Shown here one piece after another: positions 1 to 8,737 of a stretch of DNA of 32,716 nucleotides (position 1 is its first letter; every line of letters begins with the position of its first letter). Location: NCBI GenBank assembly GCA_027449105.1, contig DAIDMG010000017.1, forward strand, positions 1 through 32,716. The letters are read 5' to 3'. The position numbers were made by a program, and so were the translations under genes. A model generated the notes under the pieces. It saw only the letters and a program-made list of their open reading frames with translations, did not search any database and was not told the origin of the DNA. The DNA comes from Acidiphilium sp. GTDB lineage: Bacteria; Pseudomonadota; Alphaproteobacteria; Acetobacterales; Acetobacteraceae.

Positions 1-188
1 ACAATATGAACCGCCTGATCTTCCATGAACGACGCGCCGCCACAGGATAGCTGCGCCTAGAATTCCCGAAACACCCAGCAATGGGCACATCAGACAGCGC
101 AATCGAGCCATCAAAGCCCGCCATTTACAGCCAATCCGATCCTCTCAGCCCAAAGCCGTCACAACACGCAGTTAATGGAGGTGCTCAA

Positions 189-530
189 ATGCGTATGACT
201 TTCAAGTCTCATTCGCGGTCGTTACAGCGTTTATGAATGAAAAGACGTCGGGATCATTCAAGACGTTACCATCATGTGCTGCAGAAATCTCGTGTGTTGG
301 CACTGCAACCGCGGGCGCAAGCGTGGCTCCCTAACGAATATAGAGTCGATCTTTCTTCCAGTTTCAACAGTTGCCCCATGCATGTTTCCATGAACAGTAC
401 AAGTGGTTGGGTTGCCCGCCAAACGGACCCAACGGAAACCCTAGGGGACGAAGCCAAAGTTCCGTTGCGCGATGCACCGAGGTGGTTGCTTTCCGATCTG
501 GCACATCGTCTGGCGTTTAAAGGCCTTTAG
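189..530 (+). other. Shine-Dalgarno-led frame split by a TGA (possible leader peptide plus hypothetical protein)
   Basis: A perfect GGAGGT at 177-182 stands 6 bases before an ATG at 189 that opens a 15-codon frame (MRMTFKSHSRSLQRL) ending at TGA 234-236. An ATG follows with no gap at 237, in the same frame, and opens 97 more codons to 530. The predicted product is basic at its start, has no membrane segment or signal peptide, and resembles nothing I know. It could be a leader peptide with a coupled gene, a gene broken by one nonsense codon, or chance. The strong ribosome site is the only positive evidence. Confidence 0.2.
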
Positions 531-561
531 GATTTCGTGTGGACGGACAACGCGGACATAG

Positions 562-629
562 CGTTAGGACTGCACCTAACGTGGTTCAGCTTGACGTCAG
601 GAAAACAGGTTGCATTCATTCGAATGAAT
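562..629. repeat. cluster of three inverted repeats beyond the end of tolB
   Basis: Three perfect inverted repeats lie within 70 bases. CGTTAGG/CCTAACG (562-568 and 575-581) has a 6-base loop. TGACGTCA is at 592-599. ATTCATTCGAATGAAT is a 16-base palindrome at 614-629. None is followed by a T-run on either strand, so a classical intrinsic terminator for tolB is not clear. They could be operators, or could fold in the 3' end of the tol mRNA. Confidence 0.5.
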
Positions 630-651
630 ATTCCCATGTTGGACGACATTC

Positions 652-2088
652 TCATGACAGAAGTGGTGACCACGCCGGATCGGTGGCATTCGTTGGCGTA
701 GGCGTGATGCGTTCATTGAAGCCGTCGCTTCCTATCGTCACAAGATGCGAGATGTTGCCATAGTGAAGAGGGGTTTGGCGATAGAACATAATCACACGAC
801 CGTTAGGGCAGAAGCTCGCACCTTCCTCGAGGTACCCTTGCGACAGCAGCCGCTCGCCCGAGCCATCGGGGCGCATTACACCAATGCCGAAACCACCTGG
901 ATCCATGCGGGTGTATGCAATCATGTCGCCTTTCGGTGACCAGTCAGGCTCGGCATATGTCGCGTTGCCGTACGAAATTCGTGTTATGTTGGAACCGTCG
1001 GCAGCCATCACGAACAGTTGCTGCGAGCCGTCACGATCGGAATTAAATACGATCTTATTGCCATCGGGGCTGTAGCACGGCGTGACGTTGATCGACTCGG
1101 AATCGGTCAGGGCCGTCATCCGACGGCTGGCGAGGTCCAGCCGCATGATTGCGGCTCCGCTTCCTTGCGCAACCGAGAACAGCAGTGCCGCTCCATCGGG
1201 GCTGAAGCGAGGACCAAAACTGAGCGATCCGAATTCTCCTATAAGCTGGCGGGCGCCGGTGGCGAGGTCAAAAAGATAGACGCGGGGGCGATTATCCTCG
1301 AAGCTGACGAAAGCGAGTTGCTGGCGCGTTGGATTGAACTGCGGCGTTAGCGCCATTGCTCGGCCGCTGGTGAGGAATTGGTTGTTCGCACCATCGTAAT
1401 CCATGATTGCCATTCGGCGGATCGGGCTCGTCGGTGTTCCGGTTACGGAGATATACGCGACACGCGTATCGAAATAGCCGGCTTCACCAATGAGTTGCTT
1501 GTAGATGTCATCGGCGATGATGTGAGCGATACGGCGCCAGTTATTGGCGTCAGTCGTGTAGGCAGTACCTTGCAGTTGCTGCTGGGACGTAACGCTCCAG
1601 AGACGATATTCGACACGGATCTTGCCGCCACCCTGATGCGTGGCTTGGCCGGTAACGAGAGCTTGCGCGCCGAGTATGGACCAGTTGTTCCACACCGGTA
1701 TGCCCTTGACCACGGAATTTGGCACGAAGCTCGTGGGATCGATTGACCGGAATAGCCCACAATGATCGAGATCGGACGTGATGACGTGCGTAACCCGGTC
1801 CCCCAGGTCAGATGCGCCGCCGCTGGCGTTGCTCAAAGGGACGAGAGCAATGGGAATCGGTGCATTATGGGCGCCAGACACGTTGATGGCATTTGCGCCA
1901 GCGTTCGCACCGGCATTTTGTGCCCATGCCGTCATAGGCGCCACTAGTCCGGTAGCCCCCAACGCAAGACCTCCGCCAAGCATAGCGCGGCGAGAAAAAC
2001 TGCCTAGTCCGGTACCCTGAAGGCCGTCGACAAGCGTTTCTTCAAAAGTGCGGCGCGTGGCCAAATTCCGGCGCGGGTGAATATTCAT
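652..2088 (-). CDS. tolB: Tol-Pal system beta-propeller protein TolB
   Basis: TolB is the periplasmic beta-propeller of the Tol-Pal system, which keeps the outer membrane drawn in during division; it binds Pal and receives energy through TolA. The C-terminal two thirds show repeated PD40/WD-like blades with the motif FSPDG or WSPxG (for example [39 protein letters not shown]). The N-terminal part is the TolB-N domain. An upstream in-frame ATG at 2187 would run into tolA. The ATG at 2088 is preferred because AAGGGG lies just before it; it gives 478 residues, slightly longer than usual. The leader contains SRRAMLGGG followed by a hydrophobic stretch and an AWA-type cleavage site, which looks like a Tat signal. 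No pal follows. Confidence 0.95.
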   Translation of the reverse strand: MNIHPRRNLATRRTFEETLVDGLQGTGLGSFSRRAMLGGGLALGATGLVAPMTAWAQNAGANAGANAINVSGAHNAPIPIALVPLSNASGGASDLGDRVTHVITSDLDHCGLFRSIDPTSFVPNSVVKGIPVWNNWSILGAQALVTGQATHQGGGKIRVEYRLWSVTSQQQLQGTAYTTDANNWRRIAHIIADDIYKQLIGEAGYFDTRVAYISVTGTPTSPIRRMAIMDYDGANNQFLTSGRAMALTPQFNPTRQQLAFVSFEDNRPRVYLFDLATGARQLIGEFGSLSFGPRFSPDGAALLFSVAQGSGAAIMRLDLASRRMTALTDSESINVTPCYSPDGNKIVFNSDRDGSQQLFVMAADGSNITRISYGNATYAEPDWSPKGDMIAYTRMDPGGFGIGVMRPDGSGERLLSQGYLEEGASFCPNGRVIMFYRQTPLHYGNISHLVTIGSDGFNERITPTPTNATDPAWSPLLS

Positions 2089-2116
2089 CCTGTACCCCTT
2101 GGTGACGTAAAACAAA

Positions 2117-3082
2117 CTATGGCGTGAATCGGAAGACAAATTTTTGCGGTTGTCCAAGCATATAGGACGGCAGAGGTAACTTGGCACATTGATAGTTCTT
2201 CACCGCGGCGACAGCCCGCTGTGCGAACGCCGCGAATACGGGATTGCTCAGCTTGCCCTGATCGGCCGGAGCTACCTCTGCTTCACGTACAACCCCCGAC
2301 GCATCAGTTATGACCTGCAACAATACCGAGAAATTGGAAACACCCGGCGCACCCGCGTCAATTCCCCAGCAGGGCTGTACTTCGCTGGCGATCGCGTCGC
2401 GGTCGCTCGCGGACAACCGGGAATTCGCCGTACTCATCCTGGCACCGCCACCGTTCGGAGCGCCACCTTGCTCCGGATTATACCGTGCCGTTGGCGCATG
2501 CTTCTGTTTTTCGAGTGAACGCAGCTTTTGCAGCGTGTTGAGAACCGATTGGCTCATTGGCGCTGGCTTCTTCACGGTGTGCTTTTGCGTGGTTGGGCTT
2601 TTTTCTGCCGGCGCAGGTTTCTGCTGTGCTCGCGTTCTTGTCGTCTTCGGCGGCACAACTTTCGGGTGCTCCTGCGGTCGAGGAGGGGGAGGAGGCGGAG
2701 GCTTTGGCAAGGGCTCGGGTACTTTTGACTGCGGTGGTGGAGGGGGCGGTGGTGCAGGCGGAGCCGGCAATTTGGGCGTCGGCTTTGGGGCTGGCGGTGG
2801 CGGTGGTGGGGGAGGAGGCGGAGGAACCTTCGGTTTCGGCTTCGGCTGTTGCTTGGCAAGCCGGGCCTTGTTGACGACAGCAGTATTGGCGGGCGCCGGG
2901 ACTTTATTGTGCTGGAGAGCCTGCTGCGGCGCGCTGGGGCCAACGAGTGTCACGTCGACGGCTGCTGACGGTGGTGCATTCAATTTCTCAGTTGGCAGGG
3001 CCAGCAATGCGAGAAGAACAATCGCTAAGTGGGCTGAAGCCGAAATCAGCGCGCTACGACGCAGAGACGGGTCCATCGCCAC
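2117..3082 (-). CDS. tolA: TolA, energy-transducing envelope-spanning protein
   Basis: TolA couples the TolQ-TolR proton channel to TolB and Pal across the periplasm. Residues 10-30 form the single inner-membrane helix. Residues from about 75 to 175 form a long linker that is almost all proline, lysine and alanine with several runs of 7 to 11 prolines, in place of the Ala/Lys-rich helix of enteric TolA. The last 100 residues look like the TonB/TolA C-terminal domain, with a Cys pair (QPCWG, QCAKL). The start used is GTG at 3082, 6 bases after the tolR stop; ATG at 3076 is equally possible, and neither has a strong Shine-Dalgarno. The 321-residue length is normal. Identity rests on position between tolR and tolB plus architecture. 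Confidence 0.9.
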   Translation of the reverse strand: MAMDPSLRRSALISASAHLAIVLLALLALPTEKLNAPPSAAVDVTLVGPSAPQQALQHNKVPAPANTAVVNKARLAKQQPKPKPKVPPPPPPPPPPPAPKPTPKLPAPPAPPPPPPPQSKVPEPLPKPPPPPPPRPQEHPKVVPPKTTRTRAQQKPAPAEKSPTTQKHTVKKPAPMSQSVLNTLQKLRSLEKQKHAPTARYNPEQGGAPNGGGARMSTANSRLSASDRDAIASEVQPCWGIDAGAPGVSNFSVLLQVITDASGVVREAEVAPADQGKLSNPVFAAFAQRAVAAVKNYQCAKLPLPSYMLGQPQKFVFRFTP

Positions 3083-3088
3083 GGTGGT

Positions 3089-3541
3089 TCAGGGCTTTGA
3101 CGGGGTTGGCTGTTGTGCGAGCAGGGCCACCTTCGTGAACCCACCCTCGGTGATGGTCGCCATGACGCGCAGCATGGTGCCGTAGGAAACCGAGGTGTCT
3201 CCGCGCACGAAAATCCGCCGATCCGTGTTGTGCTTGGAGATTTGTTGCAAGGTGGCCACGAGATTCGGCAATTCGACTTTGGAGTTTTGCAGATAGATGT
3301 CGCCGGCCGAGTTCACCGATATGGTGATCGGCGTGGCATCGCTATTCACGGGCTGAGCATTAGCGTGCGGTAGATTGACAGTGACGCCCGAGGTGATCAG
3401 CGGTGCTGTGACCATAAAGATGATCAACAACACAAGCATTACATCCACTAACGGCGTAACATTGATCTCGGCCATCGGTTTGTACCGGCGACCACGATAG
3501 GACGAGCCGTTGCGGCTATTATCGAGCAGACCACCGGCCAT
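3089..3541 (-). CDS. tolR: TolR, ExbD/TolR family proton-channel subunit
   Basis: TolR pairs with TolQ in the inner membrane to form the proton-driven motor that energises TolA. The protein has one membrane helix near residues 30-50 with the family motif EINVTPLVDVMLVLLIIFM, including the aspartate (PLVD) that carries the proton. The periplasmic part has the expected VTISVN-like strand and ends QQPTPSKP. At 150 residues it is of normal length. It starts 2 bases after the tolQ stop, with GAGGAG upstream, so tolQ and tolR are probably translated in constant ratio. ExbD is the alternative name for the same family, but the neighbours make TolR the better call. Confidence 0.96.
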   Translation of the reverse strand: MAGGLLDNSRNGSSYRGRRYKPMAEINVTPLVDVMLVLLIIFMVTAPLITSGVTVNLPHANAQPVNSDATPITISVNSAGDIYLQNSKVELPNLVATLQQISKHNTDRRIFVRGDTSVSYGTMLRVMATITEGGFTKVALLAQQPTPSKP

Positions 3542-3543
3542 TT

Positions 3544-4266
3544 TTATGCACGCTCCTCGGTTTGGCGTGACAGGATAGCGCTGAATTCGGCGCTAAAACC
3601 TTCCAGCCGCCCGGCGAAACGGCTGAGGTCTGTAGAGAGTTTGTTATAGGCGAGCACTGCTGGAATCGCCGCAATCAGGCCGACGGCCGTTGCGAACAGC
3701 GCTTCTGCGATACCCGGCGCAACGACGGCGAGGTTGGTGTTGTGCATGGCAGCGATCGCCGAAAACGAGTGCATGATGCCCCAAACAGTCCCAAAAAGCC
3801 CGACGAATGGTGCCGTCGCTCCAATAGAGGCGAGAAAAACCATGTGCCTCTCCAGGCGATCCATCTCGCGCATGGTTGTCACGCCCATGGCTCTTTCAAC
3901 GCGCTGACCAACGCTCGAGCGCGCTACATCGGCGCCCGCGGCACGGGCGCTGCGTCGCCACTCGCCCATGGCGGCACCGAACACCGCTGCAAGCGGGTGC
4001 GCCGGCTCCGCTCCTTCGGCATCGTAAAGTTCCTCCAGACTGCGGCCCGACCAGAATTTATCTTCGAACCCGTCTGCCTCGCGGTTGATGCGGCGCAAAG
4101 TCATGGTTTTCTCGATGATTATGGCCCAAACCCAGACGCTAGCGAGCAGCAGCAGCACGATGACCAGTTGCACTATGAGACCTGCGTGCACGAACATGCC
4201 CAGTAACGAAAGGCTCGATCCCGGTGCTTGCAATCCCAAGCTATTCACAGCCTGATCCACGATCAT
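3544..4266 (-). CDS. tolQ: TolQ, MotA/TolQ/ExbB family proton-channel subunit
   Basis: TolQ is the multi-spanning subunit of the Tol motor in the inner membrane. Three hydrophobic segments are visible, near residues 22-50, 145-170 and 183-210. The second contains the family signature ASIGATAPFVGLFGTVWGIM, and the third GIAEALFATAVGLIAAIPAV, with the conserved threonine and glycine that line the channel. The 240-residue length is typical. ATG 4266 is preceded by AAAGGAAT. The gene follows ybgC by 53 bases and is nearly fused to tolR, matching the ybgC-tolQRAB order known from many proteobacteria. Confidence 0.97.
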   Translation of the reverse strand: MIVDQAVNSLGLQAPGSSLSLLGMFVHAGLIVQLVIVLLLLASVWVWAIIIEKTMTLRRINREADGFEDKFWSGRSLEELYDAEGAEPAHPLAAVFGAAMGEWRRSARAAGADVARSSVGQRVERAMGVTTMREMDRLERHMVFLASIGATAPFVGLFGTVWGIMHSFSAIAAMHNTNLAVVAPGIAEALFATAVGLIAAIPAVLAYNKLSTDLSRFAGRLEGFSAEFSAILSRQTEERA

Positions 4267-4319
4267 ATTCCTTTCGAGGCGGCTGCGCCGCCGGTTGAAA
4301 TCAGCCCCATCTCACGCGT

Positions 4320-4781
4320 TCATGCCCGCGTCGCATCCCGCATTGCCGTAAGAGCACTGCGCACCGGTGTCGGTAAACGCGCCACACGTCGATCGCCGCT
4401 TATGACACAAGCGAGCAGCAGGTCTATCCGCGCCACGGCTGCACCGTCGATAGTCCGGATCGTTTGTTCCAGAGTTACCGACGCCGCGGTCACGGCCTGC
4501 GTACGCGTTTCGACGATCAGCCGATCATCGAGGTACGCAGGGCGCTCATAATCGATTTTTGCGCGTCGCACTACGAACATCCTGCCGTGCATCCGAATCA
4601 TGTCTCCGTGCGCAACGCCAAGCTCACGAAGCGCCTCGGAGCGGCCACGCTCAGCGAAGCGCAAGTAATTCGCATGATACACGATGCCACCGATATCGGT
4701 GTCTTCGACATAGATTCGTATTTCGAAACGATGTATGCCTTCTTGGATCCATCGTGGCATGGGAGATTGCGTCGAATTCAT
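4320..4781 (-). CDS. ybgC: YbgC/FadM-family acyl-CoA thioesterase of the tol-pal cluster
   Basis: This is a hot-dog fold thioesterase, a cytoplasmic enzyme that hydrolyses acyl-CoA; the E. coli homologue sits at the head of the tol operon and is linked to phospholipid metabolism. The family motif is clear near residues 26-45: VEDTDIGGIVYHANYLRFAE, with the aspartate (DTD) and the VYHxNY block. The gene is 153 residues long, as expected. It starts 19 bases after the ruvB stop; the start at 4781 has no strong Shine-Dalgarno, and a Met 7 codons in is possible. Its exact substrate cannot be read from the sequence. Confidence 0.94.
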   Translation of the reverse strand: MNSTQSPMPRWIQEGIHRFEIRIYVEDTDIGGIVYHANYLRFAERGRSEALRELGVAHGDMIRMHGRMFVVRRAKIDYERPAYLDDRLIVETRTQAVTAASVTLEQTIRTIDGAAVARIDLLLACVISGDRRVARLPTPVRSALTAMRDATRA

Positions 4782-4800
4782 CGCGCACTCATCAATTTAT

Positions 4801-5856
4801 TCATGTTTCTGGCAGGTCGAGCGGCAGGTATGAGGGCTCGGGGAGCTCTGGCGGCGGAGCAATACCCAAATGCGCCCAAGCCGCGCGTCCAAGAACGCGT
4901 CCACGGGATGTTCGCGACAGAAAGCCTTCCTGGATCAGATAGGGCTCGATCACGTCTTCAAGCGTATCGCGCGGTTCAGAAAGAGCTGCCGCGAGCGTTT
5001 CGATTCCAACCGGTCCCCCGTTATGATTCTCAGCGATACGCAGCAGATATCGGCGGTCCATCGCGTCCAGACCGCAGTGATCAATATCGAGCCGGTTCAA
5101 TGCACTGTCGACGACTTCCCGATCAATTATCTGCGCTGCCGCCACCGAAGCGAAATCACGGACGCGCCGTGTCAATCTGCCGGCAATGCGCGGAGTCCCT
5201 CGCGCCCGCTTCGCAATTTCGGTCGCCCCGTCAGGGTTAAGGTGCATTCCCAGAAGCGCCGCAGCGCGTGTGACGATGCGGGTGAGTTCGTCCGGAGTGT
5301 AGAATACAAGCCGAATCGGAATGCCGAAGCGGTCGCGGAGAGGGTTGGCCAGAAGCCCGGCACGCGTAGTCGCGCCGATTAGGGTAAACCGAGGAAGATC
5401 AATCCGTACTGTACGCGCTCCCGGGCCTTCACCGATGATCAGATCCAGCACGAAATCTTCCATCGCTGGATAAAGGATTTCCTCGATCGCCGGCTGCAAT
5501 CGATGAATCTCGTCAATGAACAGGACGTCGCCAGCGTTCAGGTTGCTCAGGATTGCAGCAAGGTCGCCTGCTCGCTGAATAACCGGCCCAGAAGTCGCCC
5601 GGAAACCGACCCCAAGCTCATGTGCCACAATCTGTGCCAGAGTCGTTTTCCCGAGACCCGGTGGCCCGTGCAGCAGCACGTGGTCGAGCGGCTCCCCGCG
5701 GGCGCGGGCTGCGGCAATGAACACTGAAAGATTGTCCCTGCTCGCTTGCTGGCCGATGAAGTCCGAAAGAATCTGCGGGCGCAGCGCCGCATCTGGTTGC
5801 TCTTCGCGGCCAACGGCGGGTGATACCAACCGGTCCGGTTTTTCTGGGTCGATCAT
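4801..5856 (-). CDS. ruvB: Holliday junction branch-migration ATPase RuvB
   Basis: RuvB is the hexameric AAA+ motor that RuvA loads on Holliday junctions to drive branch migration. Residues 64-72 are the Walker A motif GPPGLGKTT, 112-118 the Walker B LFIDEIH, and 161-167 the sensor-1 [15 protein letters not shown] follows with the likely arginine finger. The C-terminal winged-helix part includes the LLRTI-like segment and [10 protein letters not shown]. The length of 351 residues is standard. Its ATG at 5856 overlaps the ruvA stop by 4 bases (ATGA), which indicates translational coupling. Confidence 0.98.
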   Translation of the reverse strand: MIDPEKPDRLVSPAVGREEQPDAALRPQILSDFIGQQASRDNLSVFIAAARARGEPLDHVLLHGPPGLGKTTLAQIVAHELGVGFRATSGPVIQRAGDLAAILSNLNAGDVLFIDEIHRLQPAIEEILYPAMEDFVLDLIIGEGPGARTVRIDLPRFTLIGATTRAGLLANPLRDRFGIPIRLVFYTPDELTRIVTRAAALLGMHLNPDGATEIAKRARGTPRIAGRLTRRVRDFASVAAAQIIDREVVDSALNRLDIDHCGLDAMDRRYLLRIAENHNGGPVGIETLAAALSEPRDTLEDVIEPYLIQEGFLSRTSRGRVLGRAAWAHLGIAPPPELPEPSYLPLDLPET

Positions 5857-6458
5857 CGTGCCAGTCGCTTGAGCCCGTCGCGGATGAGCGCGTCAAGTGT
5901 AGCCGATATACCTAGGGTCTCGCTTGCTGCGGCGACAGCTGCCTCTGCCTCGAATCGTCGGTAACCCAGGTTGAGAAGGGCGGAGACGGCATCGCTGGAT
6001 ACATTTTGGGGGTGAGCGTTGTCGGTTGTCGCCATGATCGGTCGCTTCGAGGGCTGGGCCGTCGCGTAACTGTTCAGTTCTGTCGCGAGCCTCTTGGCAA
6101 GGTTTGGGCCAACCCCCGAGATTTTTCGGAGAGAAGCAATATCATTGGTGAGCAGCACGCTGGCAAGCTGATCCGGTAACAGCGCCGACAGCACTGCCAT
6201 CGCGAGCTTCGGTCCGACCCCTTGGACTGTCACCAACTTGAGAAACCAGTCGCGCTCGGCAGAGTCGGCGAATCCATAAAGCGTGATCGCATCTTCACGT
6301 ACCACTGTCTCGATCAGCAACGCCGCGGCGACGGGCGGTTTCGGTAGATTCCCAAGCGTTCGCGTAGAGCAAAAGACCACATATCCGACGCCGTTCACAT
6401 CGATCAGGCAGCGTCCTTCTCCCGCCTGTTCCGCAATCCCGATGAGCCTCCCGATCAT
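5853..6458 (-). CDS. ruvA: Holliday junction DNA-binding protein RuvA
   Basis: RuvA binds the four-way junction and recruits RuvB. The protein opens [11 protein letters not shown], the typical start of the N-terminal OB fold. It then has the helix-hairpin-helix pair ([17 protein letters not shown] and [19 protein letters not shown]) near residues 72-125, a short linker, and the RuvA-C domain ([17 protein letters not shown]) that contacts RuvB. The start at 6458 overlaps the ruvC stop by 4 bases; an in-frame ATG 15 codons upstream would reach far into ruvC and is rejected. That gives 201 residues, the usual size. Confidence 0.97.
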   Translation of the reverse strand: MIGRLIGIAEQAGEGRCLIDVNGVGYVVFCSTRTLGNLPKPPVAAALLIETVVREDAITLYGFADSAERDWFLKLVTVQGVGPKLAMAVLSALLPDQLASVLLTNDIASLRKISGVGPNLAKRLATELNSYATAQPSKRPIMATTDNAHPQNVSSDAVSALLNLGYRRFEAEAAVAAASETLGISATLDALIRDGLKRLAR

Positions 6459-6970
6459 GCTGCAGGTATCCGTGAGGCCGTAGCCAAGTGATGCGCATGG
6501 CAAATTGCGACGGCTAGCGCATCCGCAGCATCGGCGCGTTTGAGCGCGGCTCCCGGCAGAAGGCGCCGAACCATCATCGCAACTTGCGTCTTGTCGGCCC
6601 CACCAGTCCCAACCACGGCACGTTTAACTGTTTTTGCACCGTATTCGGCGACCGGTACACCGGCCCGCGCGGGGGCAAGCAGCGCAACTCCGCGGGCATA
6701 ACCGAGTTTCAACGTCGCGGTTGCATTGACATTGACATAAGTCTCTTCAACGGCAGCATGATCGGGCGCGAACTCGTTGAGGACAGCTGCAAGAGCCGCA
6801 TCGAGCGCACACAGGCGCGCGGCTACGGCACCCGCAGAGTCGGTCGCGATAACCCCGTCGGTGATATGACGCAGTCGGTTCCCATCGGCGTCAATAATAC
6901 CAAACCCGGTAAATCGGAGCCCAGGGTCCAGCCCCAGGATACGCAGGGTCGTACGTGAGCGAATCGGCAT
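6455..6970 (-). CDS. ruvC: Holliday junction resolvase RuvC
   Basis: RuvC is the dimeric endonuclease that cuts Holliday junctions symmetrically. All four acidic residues of the RNase-H-like active site are present: D15 in LGLDPG, E75 in AVEET, and D147 and D150 in RADAADALAVA. The basic segment AEYGAKTVKRAVVGTGGADK is also typical. The ATG at 6970 has AAGGAC just upstream and gives 171 residues. An in-frame ATG at 7009 would add 13 residues that do not belong to the family. It heads the ruvCAB operon; yebC lies upstream. Confidence 0.97.
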   Translation of the reverse strand: MPIRSRTTLRILGLDPGLRFTGFGIIDADGNRLRHITDGVIATDSAGAVAARLCALDAALAAVLNEFAPDHAAVEETYVNVNATATLKLGYARGVALLAPARAGVPVAEYGAKTVKRAVVGTGGADKTQVAMMVRRLLPGAALKRADAADALAVAICHAHHLATASRIPAA

Positions 6971-7077
6971 GATGTCCTTATAGATCAACCGCCAAGCATG
7001 AGCACGCATTACCCTTGACAGGCTAGACCCTCTTCGCGTTTTTCAGCCGCCACAACTGCACTTTCTTTTTGCAAATT

Positions 7078-7101
7078 CAGGAAAAGGTCGGCACTTTCCT
7101 G
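7078..7101 (-). terminator. weak stem-loop between yebC and ruvC
   Basis: CAGGAAA and TTTCCTG form a perfect 7-base inverted repeat around a 10-base loop, 23 bases past the yebC stop on the minus strand. The stem is AT-rich and the minus-strand sequence after it (AATTTGCAAAAAG) is not a T-run, so termination would be leaky at best. It may instead mark a processing point between yebC and ruvCAB mRNA. Confidence 0.25.
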
Positions 7102-7124
7102 TGGAGCAGAAGAGACAGTTCTCG

Positions 7125-7874
7125 TCAGTTCGACAGAGCCTGCATGACCTGATCGGAGATCTCAAAATTAGCGTAAACGTTCTGAACGTCGTCGAGATCG
7201 TCCAGCGCATCAATCAGTTTAAGGACGTTACGCGCGCCTTCCTCGTCAAGGCGGACCTGCGTGGTTGGTCGCCAATCGAGCTTGGCTTCCTCCGGCTCCC
7301 CGAATTTCTGCTCCAGCGCATCCCGGACAGCGAAGAAATTGTCCACCGCACACCGAATTTCATGGGCGTCTGGACTCGATTCGACGTCCTCAGCACCGGC
7401 CTCGATTGCAGCTTCGAGCATGTCATCCGCGCTTGCTGCCTGGGCCGGGTACCGTACGACCCCTATTCGGTTGAACAAAAATGAAACTGAGTTTGTTTCG
7501 CCCAGGGTGCCTCCGTGCTTGGAGAAAGCGGCCCTTACATCCGAAGCCGTTCGGTTGCGATTATCCGTCAGTGTCTCGACGATAATGGCTGTGCCGGAAG
7601 GCCCATAACCTTCATACCGCACTTCCACATAATCCGCTGTGCCACCCGCACCGCTTGCCTTTTTGATGGCCCGCTCGATCGTATCACGCGGCATATTATT
7701 GCTCCGTGCCGCGGCGCAGGCTGCGCGGAGACGCGGGTTGGCCGCGGGATCAGGCAAGCCCTGCCGGGCAGAAACGGTAATCTCGCGAATTAGTTTCGCA
7801 AATTGCCGAGCTCGGCGTGCGTCTTGCGCACCCTTGCGGTGCATGATGTTCTTGAATTGTGAGTGTCCAGCCAT
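7125..7874 (-). CDS. yebC: YebC/TACO1-family regulatory or translation-associated protein
   Basis: The family starts [10 protein letters not shown] and this protein does so at the ATG at 7874. An upstream in-frame ATG adds 13 unrelated residues and is rejected. MAGHSxxxNIxHRKxxQDxxRxxxF is followed by the [17 protein letters not shown] block, [24 protein letters not shown] and the C-terminal [13 protein letters not shown], all diagnostic. The 249-residue length is normal. YebC proteins were long called transcriptional regulators, often of ruvCAB beside which they sit; newer work links the family to relief of ribosome stalling at proline runs. TolA in this same block carries extreme proline runs, which is suggestive but only inference. 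Confidence 0.95.
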   Translation of the reverse strand: MAGHSQFKNIMHRKGAQDARRARQFAKLIREITVSARQGLPDPAANPRLRAACAAARSNNMPRDTIERAIKKASGAGGTADYVEVRYEGYGPSGTAIIVETLTDNRNRTASDVRAAFSKHGGTLGETNSVSFLFNRIGVVRYPAQAASADDMLEAAIEAGAEDVESSPDAHEIRCAVDNFFAVRDALEQKFGEPEEAKLDWRPTTQVRLDEEGARNVLKLIDALDDLDDVQNVYANFEISDQVMQALSN

Positions 7875-8107
7875 GATCCAGTTATCGAAATCGAGGGTTC
7901 CCGGAATCGTCAACGAGGGCGCACATAGCAGTGCGGAACCGGTTTGTCAGGCACCCCTGCAATGTCGACCGTGCCTAGCACGTGCCTTATTAAGGAAGGA
8001 GCGTTCGGCTCGGCGACAGGCGGACACGGTGATCCAGGACTGGCCTGTCGCCCAGGGTTAGAACAGTTTTCTTGAAATCTTATTAAATATCCTCTGATCT
8101 AACCATA

Positions 8108-8737
8108 ATGGATAGATTGGCAGGCATTGGTGAGGCGGCGGACGTTCTGGGCGTTTCGATCCCAACGCTACGCCGCTGGGAAGCGGCGGGCAAAATCGAG
8201 GCAATCCATACGTCCGGCGGTCATCGCCGTTATGATCTTGCCGAACTGCGGCCTGAATTATTCCGCGCCGCGCAAGAGGCCACCCGTAAGACAGTGGCCT
8301 GTGCCCGTGTATCCAGCCACGATCAGAAGGATGATTTGGAACGGCAAAAGCAGGTTCTGGAACTCTATTGTGCCCGGCACGGCTGGACCTTTGAGGTTGT
8401 GGCCGATCTTGGGTCCGGCATGAATTACCATAAGAAGGGCCTGAAGAAACTGCTCGCAGCGATCATTGACGGTTCCGTTGGGCGGCTCGTCATCGCGCAT
8501 AAGGACTGGCTTTTGCGCCTTGGCGTGGAGTTGGTCTTTGCCATTTGGAAGGCCAAGAATGTCGAGGTGGCGATTCTCAATCAGGGCGAGGATACGAGTT
8601 TCGAGGAAGACTTGGCGAAAGACGTGCCTGGGATCATCACGGTATTTTCAGACCGGCTCTATGGCTCCCGCTCGGACAAGAACCAGAAGATGCCGGACGG
8701 TGTGGGCAAGGCCGTGGAAGAATCAGGCGGATGTTGA
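8108..8737 (+). CDS. tnpA: IS607-family TnpA serine recombinase, probably inactive
   Basis: Residues 1-50 form a MerR-type helix-turn-helix (GEAADVLGVSIPTLRRWEAAGKI, then HTSGGHRRY). Residues 60-190 form a resolvase-type catalytic domain with CARVSSHDQKDDLERQ; S69 is the nucleophile and R67 its partner. The usual HKDRLLRF motif reads HKDWLLRL here: position 134 is Trp (TGG at 8507-8509) where serine recombinases need an arginine; D133 and R137 remain. A single C-to-T change from CGG would explain this. The length of 209 residues is normal for the family. There is no evident Shine-Dalgarno. The stop overlaps the tnpB ATG. The frame is otherwise intact, so the loss of activity is inference from one residue. 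Confidence 0.88.
   Translation: MDRLAGIGEAADVLGVSIPTLRRWEAAGKIEAIHTSGGHRRYDLAELRPELFRAAQEATRKTVACARVSSHDQKDDLERQKQVLELYCARHGWTFEVVADLGSGMNYHKKGLKKLLAAIIDGSVGRLVIAHKDWLLRLGVELVFAIWKAKNVEVAILNQGEDTSFEEDLAKDVPGIITVFSDRLYGSRSDKNQKMPDGVGKAVEESGGC

Larger units (their letters stand above)
1..651. other. 651-base stretch with no convincing gene
   Basis: No reading frame here, on either strand, resembles a known family. In particular the minus strand directly downstream of tolB has no Pal (OmpA-like lipoprotein) gene, which is the usual next gene. The stretch holds a Shine-Dalgarno-led short frame at 189, a 97-codon frame at 237 and a cluster of inverted repeats at 562-629, each listed separately. 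It may be an eroded gene or the scar of a rearrangement; the sequence does not decide. Confidence 0.6.

Noticed and set aside
2310-3185. Long glycine-rich frame on the plus strand
   Set aside because: It is the mirror of the TolA polyproline codons; tolA is clearly real on the minus strand.
4464-5240. 258-codon plus-strand frame
   Set aside because: Antisense to ybgC and ruvB, both with complete catalytic motifs.
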